In this document: positions 8,254 to 16,637 of the stretch, in pieces
How the letters are laid out: each line of letters begins with the position of its first letter
Position numbering within the stretch: position 1 is the stretch's first letter
From: Pseudoxanthomonas sp. NC8
GTDB lineage: Bacteria; Pseudomonadota; Gammaproteobacteria; Xanthomonadales; Xanthomonadaceae
Length of the DNA stretch: 64,000 bases
Direction of reading: 5' to 3'
Assembly: GCA_025232375.1 (NCBI GenBank)
Contig: CP060419.1
Span: 3,099,001-3,163,000 of the forward strand
Position numbers and translations under genes: made by a program
Notes under the pieces: generated by a model
Databases searched by the model: none
The model's input: the letters and a program-made list of their open reading frames with translations, nothing else
Told to the model about the DNA's origin: nothing

Positions 8254-10353
8254 GCGGCTTCTTCGGCCGCGACCGCGCGCGCGGCGCCGAGCTGCTGCAG
8301 GTCGGCCATGATCTGCCGCTGCGCGAGCATGCTCAGGTCGACGACCTCGCGTGCCTGCGCCACGTAGTAGGCCAGCTGCTCGTCGCTGCGTGCGAGCGAA
8401 CGCTCCAGCGCGCCTTCGATCGCCTGCAGCCGCTCGATAAGGTCGCTGTTGTTGCGGCCGAACACCTCCACCGCCGAAGCGAACGCCTCGCCCAGGCTCG
8501 CCACTTCGGCGGCGGCGACGGCCACCTGCGCCGAGACCGCCTCGAGCTTGCCGGTCTCGCCGGCAACCTGCTCACCGAAGCGGGTGCCGACCCGGTCGAG
8601 CAGGTCGGCCGAGGTGGCGACCAGCGCGTCGATCGCGCTGCGCTGCTCGGTGGAGGCGTGGTTGACCGCGGCCAGCAGGGTGTCGAGCGTGGCCATCATC
8701 TGGTTGCGCTCGTCCAGCAGCGCGGTATCGCGGACCATGCTGTCGGACAGTTTCTGGCGCAGCTCGGCGATGACTTCGGCGGCGGCCTTCGGTGCTTCAG
8801 CGGCGGCCTGCCGGGCGACCGATCTCGGCGATGGTCTCGCGCGCGTGCGCCTGCGCCTGGCTGGTGATCGCCTGCGCGCTGGTGGCGAGCGCGTCGCAGA
8901 TCTCCTGCTGGCGCGCGGCGGTGTGGTTGCCGGCGCGCTCCCAGTCCTCGCGCAGCGCGACGCCGGTGGTGGCCAGCTGCCCGGCCCACGCCTCCAGTCG
9001 TTGCGCGTCCTGCGCGGCCAGCTGCTGCTGCAGCTGCGCATGCGAGCGGTCCACCGCTTCGACCAGCGCGGCGGCCTGCTGCTGGAACCCGGACGTCACT
9101 GCCGCCAGTTCCTGCGCGCTGTGCGCGGCGAGCGTGGCGCTGGCGCTTTCCTGCCGCGCCTGCGCCTGCTGCCGGGCGTCGGCGATGCGCGCGGCATCGC
9201 CGTCCAGGCGCGCGGACACGCCTTCCAGCAATGCGCTGGAACGCTGCTCGAAGGTGGCGGCGAAGCGTTCGAGCGCGCCATGCAGGTCCGTCGCCAGCTG
9301 CGCATTGGCACCGCGCTGCGCGGCCAGTGCCGCGTCCCAGTGCGATGCGGCCGCGGCGCTGGCACCGGCGAAACCGCTGGACAGGCCGTCGAGCTGGTCG
9401 CGCACCGCCCAGGCCACGCTGTCCTGCAGCGTCGCGGCGTTGCGCGCCAGGCCGGCGAGCGTGGCTTCCATCGCCGGCTGCAGCGCATCGCCGACCGCGC
9501 GCGCGCTGGCGGCGACGCCGTCCTGCAGCGACTGCTCGAGCGACACCGCCAGCTTCGCGTAGGCCGCCTCGGTGCGTGCATGCGAGGCCTCCAGGCTGGC
9601 CAGCTGGCGCTCGCCGTTGGCGAGGTCGCGCTGTTCCAGCGCGGCCATCATCGCCTGCAGGCGGTCGACCAGGGCCGGCATCTGCCCGGCCTGCTGCTGC
9701 AGCAGGCGGAACGATTCCTCGCGCTGGTGCGCGCGCGAATGCACGCGCAGCGAAGTGGCGATCGCCGCATCGAGCCGCTGCACCGCCTGCAGCCGCTCGC
9801 GCCGGCACAGCGCCGAGAGCAGACCGAGCATGGCCGAGCTGGCGACGCCGGCGATCGAGGTGCCGAAGGCGAAGGTAAGACCTTTCACCGGCGCGGCGAG
9901 CGAGCCGCGGATCGCGTCGAGGTCGGCCGCGCCTTCCATCGCCCAGGCCGGTGCCGCGCAGGGTGGCCATCATGCCCAGCAGCGTGCCGAGCATGCCCAG
10001 CAGCACCAGCAGGCCGATAAGGTACGGGGTCAGCGCCGGCGCCGGCAGGGCCACGCGCTCGCCTTCCACGCGCAGGCGCACCGCTTCGCGCAGGCCCGGA
10101 TGCAGGCGCTCGAGCCAGCGGCCCAGCCCGTCATCCGTCGCGGTGTCGTCGAGCGCGCGCGCGCGAGCGTGGCGGTGGCCTGCCGGTAGCGCAGCAGCTC
10201 AAGCCCGCCGGTTGCGTAGCAGGCGCCGATCACCAGGGTCACGGCCACGCCGAGCGCATTGCTGCCGACGTAGCCGGCACCGATCCAGCAGATCACGGCG
10301 AGGCCGGCGAGGCCGGCGAGGAACAGGATGGAGTGGAACGTGTGTCGGGTCAT
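8250..10353 (-). CDS. DUF802 protein: MotA/ExbB-like core plus long coiled coil (frame broken)
   Basis: About 700 residues when joined. Four membrane helices lie at about 9-28, 32-54, 109-131 and 158-181. Helices three and four (LIGLLVLLGMLGTLLGMMAT; LTFAFGTSIAGVASSAMLGL) have the small-residue pattern of the MotA/TolQ/ExbB pore pair, with the usual GT..GM and T/S residues. After residue 185 come some 510 residues of Ala/Gln/Leu-rich helix with heptad character and internal repeats, as in DUF802. Breaks lie near 10150 (GC run), 9944 and 8815. The start overlaps the DUF3348 stop (ATGA), and the end overlaps the OmpA-type start. It resembles ZorA in layout. Confidence 0.8.
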
Positions 10354-11054
10354 GGTGTTCCGGAATCAGTGCGAAGGGCCGCGAGCAGGCCCTCGATCGG
10401 GTGGAAGCGCACGTCGAGCTCGGCGCGCAGCACGCTCTGGATGTCGTGGTGGAAGCGCGGCAGCCAGTCGCCGCGCACGCTGTCGGGTGAGGTTTCCGCG
10501 GCGGTGCGCAGGCGCTCGAAGTGCTCGCCGAGCAGGGCCGGCACGCTGCCCAGCAACGCCTGTTCGCGCGGGCTCAACGCCTGCTCCATCACCGCATCGA
10601 CCTCGGTAAGGCGCGCCGCCGCGGTCGAGTGGCGGGCGAGCATGTCGCGCAGGCGGCCGCGCAGCTGGCCGGTGCTGGCCTGCATCGAGCGCTGCAGGGC
10701 GAGGTACTGCTGCCGGTAGGGGGCGTAGTCCGGCGGTGCGTCGCTACCCGGCATGCGGGCACCGGGGCCGCGCTCGGCGATGGCCTCTTCCAGCGTGCGG
10801 CGCGCGCGGGCGCAGGCCGCCCCGGTGTCGGCCTCGTCGAAGACCGGCGTGTCGTCGGCGGGCACGCGCAGGCGGCCGTCCAGCGCCGCCGACAGGGCGA
10901 CGGCCCGGTTCCAGTCGATCCATTGGCCCAGCCGCCCGGATACAGGCTGGCCGGTGGCGGGGACGTCGACGCCGGTGACGCGGGCCAGCAAGCGGATGAA
11001 CGCCGGCCCCGGGACCGGTGTCCGCTGGTGCGCTTTTGCCACGATGCCGCTCAA
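10350..11054 (-). CDS. DUF3348 domain protein
   Basis: An intact 234-residue soluble protein. FIRLLARVTGVDVPATG with RLGQWIDWNRAVALSAALDG at the N-terminus, YLALQRSMQASTGQLRGRL in the middle and WLPRFHHDIQSVLRAELDVRF near the end match DUF3348. No catalytic motif is visible. It is the first gene of the four-gene unit with DUF802, OmpA-type and DUF2894 genes, and its stop overlaps the DUF802 start. The role is unknown. Confidence 0.75.
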   Translation of the reverse strand: MSGIVAKAHQRTPVPGPAFIRLLARVTGVDVPATGQPVSGRLGQWIDWNRAVALSAALDGRLRVPADDTPVFDEADTGAACARARRTLEEAIAERGPGARMPGSDAPPDYAPYRQQYLALQRSMQASTGQLRGRLRDMLARHSTAAARLTEVDAVMEQALSPREQALLGSVPALLGEHFERLRTAAETSPDSVRGDWLPRFHHDIQSVLRAELDVRFHPIEGLLAALRTDSGTP

Positions 11055-11229
11055 AAGACGGCGATTTTACATGATTGACCCCGGTCCCCCGGCCGCGACG
11101 GGGCTGCAGGCCCGCCGTTCAGGCCATGGCAGGCTCCCGGCGGTGACCCCGGCAGTCGCCCGAGCGGGGACGCAGGCGGCGCGGCCGGCCCGCCGCCTTC
11201 GCGCCGGCCCCGGCCCGGTCCGAGCGGGC

Positions 11230-12465
11230 TCAGTAGGTGTACTGCAGCTGCACCCAGAGCTTGCCGGTGTCGACGGTGCGGGCCGGGTCGTCGCTGCGGT
11301 AACGGGCCAGCTTGAACAGGCCGGCCAGCCCCTTCACCCCGGGGACCGGGTGCGCCCACGACAGGTCGATCTCGTCGCCGTAGCGGCCGCCACCGCGTTC
11401 AGGCGAGAAGTCGTGGTACCAGGCCTGCAGGCTGCCGCCCCCAGCGGCACGGTCGCGCCGAGGTAGGCGTCGTCGATGCCCTGCGCCGGGGTGGTCAGGA
11501 AGACATCGGCCCAGCCTGGAAGGCGTGCTTGGTCGCCAGCGGGGTCTGGAACGCGCGGTTGCCGGTGCCCGTTCCACCGCCGAGCGATTCGTAGCCGGCC
11601 TTCAGCGCGACGCCGTGGACCTTCCAGCCCAGCTCGGCCAGCAGGTAGCGGCTGTCCAGCTGCCACGGATTGCCGTCCAGTTCGTCCCCTGGCGCGCGTA
11701 CTCGGCGGCGTAGCTCCACCCGCCCCGCACGCCTTCCAGGCGCAGGCCGGTGGTGCGGCTGGACAGCGTGCCCAGCGGCGCGGTCGCGGTGACCGCGATG
11801 CCGTCCAGGTCGAGTTCGTAGTGGTAGGCGCTGGCGGCCAGCGCCGGCACGATCTTCCAGCCGACGTTCAGCAGGTGGCTGTGGCCGCCGATGTCGGAGG
11901 GATTGGCGGCATTGGAGGCGGCGCTGTCGTCCGGACCGAACACGGTGTTGATGTTGTCGACGAAGCTGTAGTCCACGTTCACTGGTCCAGCCGCCGCCAG
12001 CTGCAGGCGCACCGCGTCGTAGGTCTGTTCGTTCTGGCGCCACGCGCTTCCACCGACGAAGCGCTGGTTGCTGGGTTGATCCGCTGCCGGCCGAGGGTGG
12101 CCGAATTCTTCCCGGCGACGTAGCGCAGCAGCGCCTGGTTGACCTCCGCGCCGGCGCGGTCGGCGACCACCGGGTACTGGCGCTGGCCGTTGCGGGTGTC
12201 GTTGTAGCGACCCTCGCCCAGGCCGAGCACGCCATCGGCCTCGGCCAGCGCCGACCAGCCGTGCCAGGCCGGCGTCGCGTAGCCGGCGCGCACGCGCAGC
12301 GTATCGGCGTGGGCGTCGTGCGCGAAGCGGTCCCAGTCCACGGTTTCGTGGCGGTAGCGCAGGTCGAGGATCGGCGTGCCGCCGTCGGCGGCAAGCGCGC
12401 CGCCGGCGACGAGCGGGAGGAGGATGGCCGTGGTAAAGGGTCGAACGGATGGCGTGGCGCGGCAT
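11230..12465 (-). CDS. Outer-membrane porin, alginate-export-like (frame broken)
   Basis: About 410 residues. A signal peptide (MPRHAIRSTLTTAILLPLV with AGGALA) is restored by removing one base at about 12436. Beta-barrel strands follow: DLRYRHETVDWDRFA, ADTLRVRAGYATP, NSATLGRQRIN, YDAVRLQLAAAG, SYAAEYARQGTN, GVALKAGYESLGG, and the end KLWVQLQYTY with a terminal aromatic residue. The substrate is not shown. More breaks occur near 12082, 11990, 11690, 11512 and 11440. FNR-type boxes at 12525 and 12574 lie upstream, which suggests expression under low oxygen. Confidence 0.7.
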
Positions 12466-12524
12466 CGTGTGCATTCCTGCGTGTGGAGTGCCCGCACCCT
12501 AGGACCGTGGCCTTCACGCACTCC

Positions 12525-12587
12525 ATGATCGAAATCAATCCGGCCGCCCTGCTCGCGCCAATGCGGCTTCGACCTGATGCAGGTCAA
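12525..12587. promoter_or_regulatory. Two FNR/Dnr-type boxes between porin and DUF2249 gene
   Basis: ATGATCGAAATCAA at 12525-12538 and CTGATGCAGGTCAA at 12574-12587, each one mismatch from TTGA-N6-TCAA. They lie between the divergent porin (start 12465) and DUF2249 gene (start 12645), 60 and 58 bases from the nearer start, one apparently for each direction. Confidence 0.55.
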
Positions 12588-12644
12588 GGCGCGGGCGTGT
12601 CGCGATTGCGAAGGTGCTGCCATCGCGAGCCTCCGCCCGAAGCC

Positions 12645-12902
12645 ATGCACGCCCTGCTGGACCTGCGCCACCTGCCGCCACCGGAACCGATGCAGCGCAT
12701 CCTCGATGCGCTCGACGCGCTGCCGCCGGGCGCATGCCTGCATGCGCTCACCCCGCACCGTCCGGCACCGCTGCTGCCGGTGCTCGAGCAGCAGGGCTAC
12801 GCGTGGCGGCTCGACGACCTCGACGACGGCGGTACGCGCATCGCGGTGTGCTGGCTGGAAGACGTCGCGGTGTTGCCGTCCGGACCGCCCGAAGCGCGAT
12901 GA
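12645..12902 (+). CDS. DUF2249 (TusA-like) protein
   Basis: An intact 85-residue protein. The motif LLDLRHLPPPEPMQRILDAL with LPPGACLHALTPHRPAPLLP and the end RIAVCWLEDV are diagnostic for DUF2249, a TusA-like fold often coded beside nitrite and nitric oxide respiration genes. Its last bases overlap the start of the next membrane protein (ATGA), so the two are translated together. Its exact role is not known. Confidence 0.85.
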   Translation: MHALLDLRHLPPPEPMQRILDALDALPPGACLHALTPHRPAPLLPVLEQQGYAWRLDDLDDGGTRIAVCWLEDVAVLPSGPPEAR

Positions 12903-14162
12903 GCGGACTGGCGCTCACCCGCGCGCCGCCGGCGCCGCGGCCGTTGCGCTTCCTGCTGACCGTGCCGGTGTGGGGCGTGCTGGCCGGGGTGCTGCTGGCG
13001 GCCTCGCCCGATGCGCTCGCCGGCGGGCGCTGGGCGCCGGCGGCGGTGGCGCTGGTGCACATGTTCACCCTCGGCGTGCTCGGCAACGCGATGCTCGGCA
13101 GCCTGCTGCAGTTCCTGCCGGTGGCCGCGGCGACGCCACTGCCGGGTGCGCGCCTGGTGCCGCTGGCGCACGCCGCGCTCAACCTGGGACTGGGCCTGTT
13201 CGTGTTCGCGCTGTATCGCGACCCTGCGCTGCTGGTGCACGCCTCGTGCCTGCTGGTCGTCGCCTTGCTGTGCGTGGTCCTGCCGCCATTGCCGGGACTG
13301 CTGCGTGCCGGCGCGCTGCGGTTGCTGCGCGGAGGAATCGGCGCGGCACTGGCCGCGCTGCTGGGCACGCTGGTGCTGGGCCTGCTCGCCGCGGCGGTGC
13401 TGGGCGGACATGTCGCGCTGCCGCTGGACCGGCTGGTCGACGCGCACGCCGCGCTCGGCGTCGGCGGCTGGATGCTGGGCCTGCTCGCCGCGGTCGGCAG
13501 CGTGACCGTGCCGATGTTGGGGCACGTTGTCGCCGCCCCCGCGCGCCTTCGCCGCGTGGCTGGCCTGCACCGTCCCGTTGCCGTTCGTCGCCGCCGTCGC
13601 GCGCCTGCTGGGTGCGCCTGTACTGGTGCCGGCACTGGCCCTGGCCCTGCCGGCGCTGGCCTTCGCCGGTGCGCTGCTGTGGCTGCACCGGCACGCCCCA
13701 CACCGGCGCAATCCGTCGCTGGTGCGCTTCTGGCGTGCCGGCAGCCTCGCCCTTGCCGCGGCCGGCGTCGCCGCCGCGGCCGCGGGCACGGGCGCACCGA
13801 CGGCGATGCTGGCCGGCGTGCTCGCGCTGGGTATCGGCGTGCCGCTGCTGGTCAACGGCATGCTGCTGGAGATCGTCGCCTTCATCACCTGGATCGCATT
13901 GCGCGGCCAGTGTCCGCGCGGCGTGCGCATCCCCGCGGTGGGACGGCTGGTCGGCGACGCGGAGAAGCATGCGGCGCTGTGTGCGCACTGGCGGCAGCGG
14001 TACTCCTGCTCGCCGCGCTGGGCGCAGCCCGCGCTGGCGCGGGTGGCCGGCATCGCGATGGCGCTCGCCTACGCCACCAGCGCCGGCTGCCTGCTGCGCT
14101 GCCTGCTGCGTGCGCGTGATTTCCAGCACGAACATGGACACGCGCAGGCGGCGACCGCATGA
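12899..14162 (+). CDS. Polytopic membrane protein, denitrification-associated (frame broken)
   Basis: About 420 residues with ten to twelve hydrophobic helices, beginning MSGLALTRAPPAPRPLRF. Notable pieces are VALVHMFTLGVLGNAMLGSL with a membrane His, VDAHAALGVGGWMLGLLAA with another, and a cytosolic loop ALRGQCPRGVRIPAVGR. His residues in membrane helices hint at heme or copper binding, as in NnrS, but I cannot assign a family with confidence. A break near 13520 joins VTVPMLG to PPRAFAAWL. It overlaps both the DUF2249 gene and the DGC gene by ATGA, forming a three-gene coupled unit. Confidence 0.6.
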
Positions 14163-14593
14163 GCGCCAAGGCCACCACTCGTCTACAGCTGCTCGGGCTG
14201 CTCCAGCGCCGCGCAGATGGCCAACCAGATGGCGTTGTGGCTCGACCGCGCCGGTGCGGCGGAGATGTCGTGCATTGCCGGTGTCGGCGGCGGCGTGACC
14301 GGGCTGGTGCGCACCGCGCAGTCCGGCCGGCCGATCCTGGCCTGGACGGCTGCGTGCTGCATTGCGTACGTGCGTGCCTGGAACGCGCCGGGGTCCGGCC
14401 GGATGCGCACCTGACCCTGTCCGACCATGGCGTGCGCAAGCGCAAGCATGCGGACTTCGACGGCGCGCAGGCGCAGGCGGTCTACCAGGCCGCCGTCCTG
14501 CCGGCCGCACGGGCACTGGGCATGCACAACGCCATCCGCCCGGACGTGATGCCCGGCGCCGTCGCGCCGGAAGACGACCCCACGGCAGATTGA
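14159..14593 (+). CDS. DGC-domain putative zinc-binding protein (frame broken)
   Basis: About 144 residues. In the restored frame it reads LVYSCSGCSSAAQMANQMA, then AAEMSCIAGVGGGVTGLV, ILALDGCVLHCVRACLERAG and LSDHGVRKRKHADFD. The CxxC, the DGC and the HCVRAC motifs define the DGC-domain family, proposed to bind zinc. Breaks near 14180 and 14341 (CCTGG for CCCTGG) are needed. It ends the DUF2249-membrane protein operon, a grouping seen near other denitrification genes. Confidence 0.8.
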   Translation: MSAKATTRLQLLGLLQRRADGQPDGVVARPRRCGGDVVHCRCRRRRDRAGAHRAVRPADPGLDGCVLHCVRACLERAGVRPDAHLTLSDHGVRKRKHADFDGAQAQAVYQAAVLPAARALGMHNAIRPDVMPGAVAPEDDPTAD

Positions 14594-14643
14594 GTGCCTC
14601 CCGCCGGGCATCACTGCGCAGCGATCCACCGATCCGCGCGCAC

Positions 14644-14657
14644 TTGATCTGGATCAG
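14644..14657 (+). promoter_or_regulatory. FNR/Dnr-type box before the CM-ubiT gene
   Basis: TTGATCTGGATCAG, one mismatch from TTGA-N6-TCAA, 58 bases upstream of the ATG at 14716. It would place ubiT-nadA-nadB under anaerobic control. Confidence 0.6.
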
Positions 14658-14715
14658 GAGCGCCGCGGCAAGCCGTCGCTAGCATCGACGGCGCTCGCCC
14701 CTGCCGCGGATCCGC

Positions 14716-15603
14716 ATGCACACGCCCCGAGGTCTGCCACCGTCGTCCGCCGCCCGGAACAGGGCGGCGCGCCGCATCGCCGCCGGAACCCTGGCGGGTG
14801 CACGGCACGCGATCGACCGCGTCGACGATGCGGTCGTGGCCCTAACCGGACTGCGGCGCCAGCTGGTCGGCGCGGTACACCGGAGCAAGCGCATGGCCGG
14901 CATGCCGGTCCGCGATGGCGAGCGCGAGGCGGGGGTGCTGTCGCGCGCGCGGCGGGTGGCCGCGCGCGTGGCAGTACCCGACGACACCGCCGACGCGCTG
15001 ATGCGCGTGTTGATGTCCGATGCCTGCCGGCAGCAGGTGCTGGTTGGCGATGCCGGCCCTCCATTCCCGAGCGCCATGCCCCTGTTCCCCACTTCTTCCG
15101 TCCCACTGGCCCGCGGCCACCGGCTGCTGCGCCTGCTGCCACCCCCGCGGCGGCTGCAGCCGCTGCTGCGCCGTCTGCCGCGCGCCGTGCACGCACCCTG
15201 GCCGAGCGCGTGCTGGCGCGTGCGGTGCGGCGGATCGATCCGGACACGCTCGATATCGTGCGCGGCCGCCGGCTCGGCATCGAGGTGCAGGATCTGGGCC
15301 TTACGCAGGTGTTCGCCTGGGACGGACAGCGGCTGCGTGCCTGCGACGGGCCGGCAGAATCCACCGTGCGCGGCAGCGCCACCGACCTGCTCGGCCTGGC
15401 CAGCCGCCCGGGAGGACGCCGACACGCTGTTCTTCCAGCGCCGCCTGGTCCTGACCGGCGACGTCGAGCTGGGCCTGACCGTGCGCAACCTGCTTGACCG
15501 CCTGCCGTGGGAAGACCTGCCACTGGGCCTGCGCATCGTCCTGCACCGCGGCTGCCGGCTGTTGCGCGCGGCGCGCGACGCGCACGCGGGTCGCCCATCG
15601 TGA
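14716..15603 (+). CDS. ubiT: Chorismate mutase-UbiT fusion (frame broken in UbiT part)
   Basis: Residues 26-107 form an AroQ-type chorismate mutase: Arg30, Arg47, Lys58, Asp67, Glu71 and Gln106 match the E. coli catalytic set (Arg11, Arg28, Lys39, Asp48, Glu52, Gln88). The frame runs on without a stop into an SCP2-type lipid-binding domain from about residue 121 (MPLFPTSSV), which continues as IDPDTLDIVRGRRLGIEVQD and DADTLFFQRRLVLTGDVELG, the signature of UbiT, the O2-independent ubiquinone lipid carrier. Breaks at about 15195 and 15410 lie inside the SCP2 part. The gene overlaps nadA by GTGA. Prephenate made by the mutase domain may feed UbiU-UbiV. Confidence 0.75.
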   Translation: MHTPRGLPPSSAARNRAARRIAAGTLAGARHAIDRVDDAVVALTGLRRQLVGAVHRSKRMAGMPVRDGEREAGVLSRARRVAARVAVPDDTADALMRVLMSDACRQQVLVGDAGPPFPSAMPLFPTSSVPLARGHRLLRLLPPPRRLQPLLRRLPRAVHAPWPSACWRVRCGGSIRTRSISCAAAGSASRCRIWALRRCSPGTDSGCVPATGRQNPPCAAAPPTCSAWPAAREDADTLFFQRRLVLTGDVELGLTVRNLLDRLPWEDLPLGLRIVLHRGCRLLRAARDAHAGRPS

Positions 15604-16637
15604 GCAGCGCGGTGTCCGCCCTCCATCCGCGCTGGGATCCTGCACTCGAAGACCGCTACGCCGAACTGGGCGCCACGCTCGAGCCGCTGCTGCCATGCCT
15701 GGAATGGCCGCTGCACCTGCCGTGGATCGACGCGATCCGCGCGCTCAAGCGCGAACGCGGCGCGGTGATCATGGCGCACAGCTACCAGTCGCCGGAGATC
15801 TTCCACGGCGTGGCCGACGTCACCGGCGACTCGCTCGCGCTGGCCCGCGCCGCGGCCGACTGCGACGCGCAGCTGATCGTGCTGGCCGGCGTCCACTTCA
15901 TGGCCGAGAGCGCCAAGATCCTCGCTCCGGACAAGACCGTGCTGATCCCGGACCCCGGGGCCGGCTGCTCGCTGGCCTCGTCCATTACCTCAGCCGACGT
16001 GCGCGCGTTGCGCGCGCGCCATCCCGGCCTGCCGGTGGTGAGCTACGTCAACACCAGCGCCGAAGTGAAGGCCGAATCCGATGCCTGCTGCACCTCGGCC
16101 AACGCCGTCCAGGTGGTGGAGGCGATGGCGGCCGAATTCGGCACCAGGCAGGTGATCTTCCTGCCCGACCGCTTCCTCGGCCACCACGTCGCGCAACACA
16201 CCGGCATCGACCTGGTGCTGTGGAACGGCCGCTGCGAAGTGCACGAGCAGTTCACCGCGCAGCAGGCGCGGCACGCACGCGAGCGCTTCGACGCGCGCCT
16301 GGTCGCCCATCCCGAGTGCCCGCCCGAGGTGCAGGAGGAGGCGGACTTCGTCGGTTCAACCACCGCGATGGGCGCGTGGCTGGAGAAGGAAAAGCCACGG
16401 CGCGTGGCGCTGATCACCGAATGCTCGATGGCCGACAACCTGCGTGCGCGCTTCCCGGAGGTGGAGTTCATCAAGCCCTGCAACCTGTGCCCGCACATGC
16501 AGCGGATCACCCTGCCGAACATCCACGCCTGCCTGCAGGAGCTGCGCCACGAGGTCGTGGTGCCGGAGGCGGTCGCCGCCCGCGCGCGCACCGCGCTGCA
16601 GCGGATGCTGGCGGTGGGCCGGCACGACCGCGCGTGA
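15600..16637 (+). CDS. nadA: Quinolinate synthase A
   Basis: An intact 345-residue enzyme that joins iminoaspartate and dihydroxyacetone phosphate into quinolinate, using a [4Fe-4S] cluster. Seen are VIMAHSYQSPEI, VLAGVHFMAESAKIL, the first cluster Cys in DPGAGCSLA, SYVNTSAEVKAESDACCTSAN in parts, LPDRFLGHHVA, the second in ITECSMADNLR and the third in KPCNLCPHM. The start is GTG, overlapping the ubiT stop as GTGA, giving VSSAVSALHPRWD; no better start lies nearby. It is followed by nadB with another GTGA overlap. Confidence 0.95.
   Translation: MSSAVSALHPRWDPALEDRYAELGATLEPLLPCLEWPLHLPWIDAIRALKRERGAVIMAHSYQSPEIFHGVADVTGDSLALARAAADCDAQLIVLAGVHFMAESAKILAPDKTVLIPDPGAGCSLASSITSADVRALRARHPGLPVVSYVNTSAEVKAESDACCTSANAVQVVEAMAAEFGTRQVIFLPDRFLGHHVAQHTGIDLVLWNGRCEVHEQFTAQQARHARERFDARLVAHPECPPEVQEEADFVGSTTAMGAWLEKEKPRRVALITECSMADNLRARFPEVEFIKPCNLCPHMQRITLPNIHACLQELRHEVVVPEAVAARARTALQRMLAVGRHDRA

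Noticed and set aside
6920..11054. A true Zorya defence system
   Set aside because: The two motor-like genes are present in style, but no ZorC, ZorD or ZorE-like helicase or nuclease is coded nearby, so I call it only ZorAB-like.
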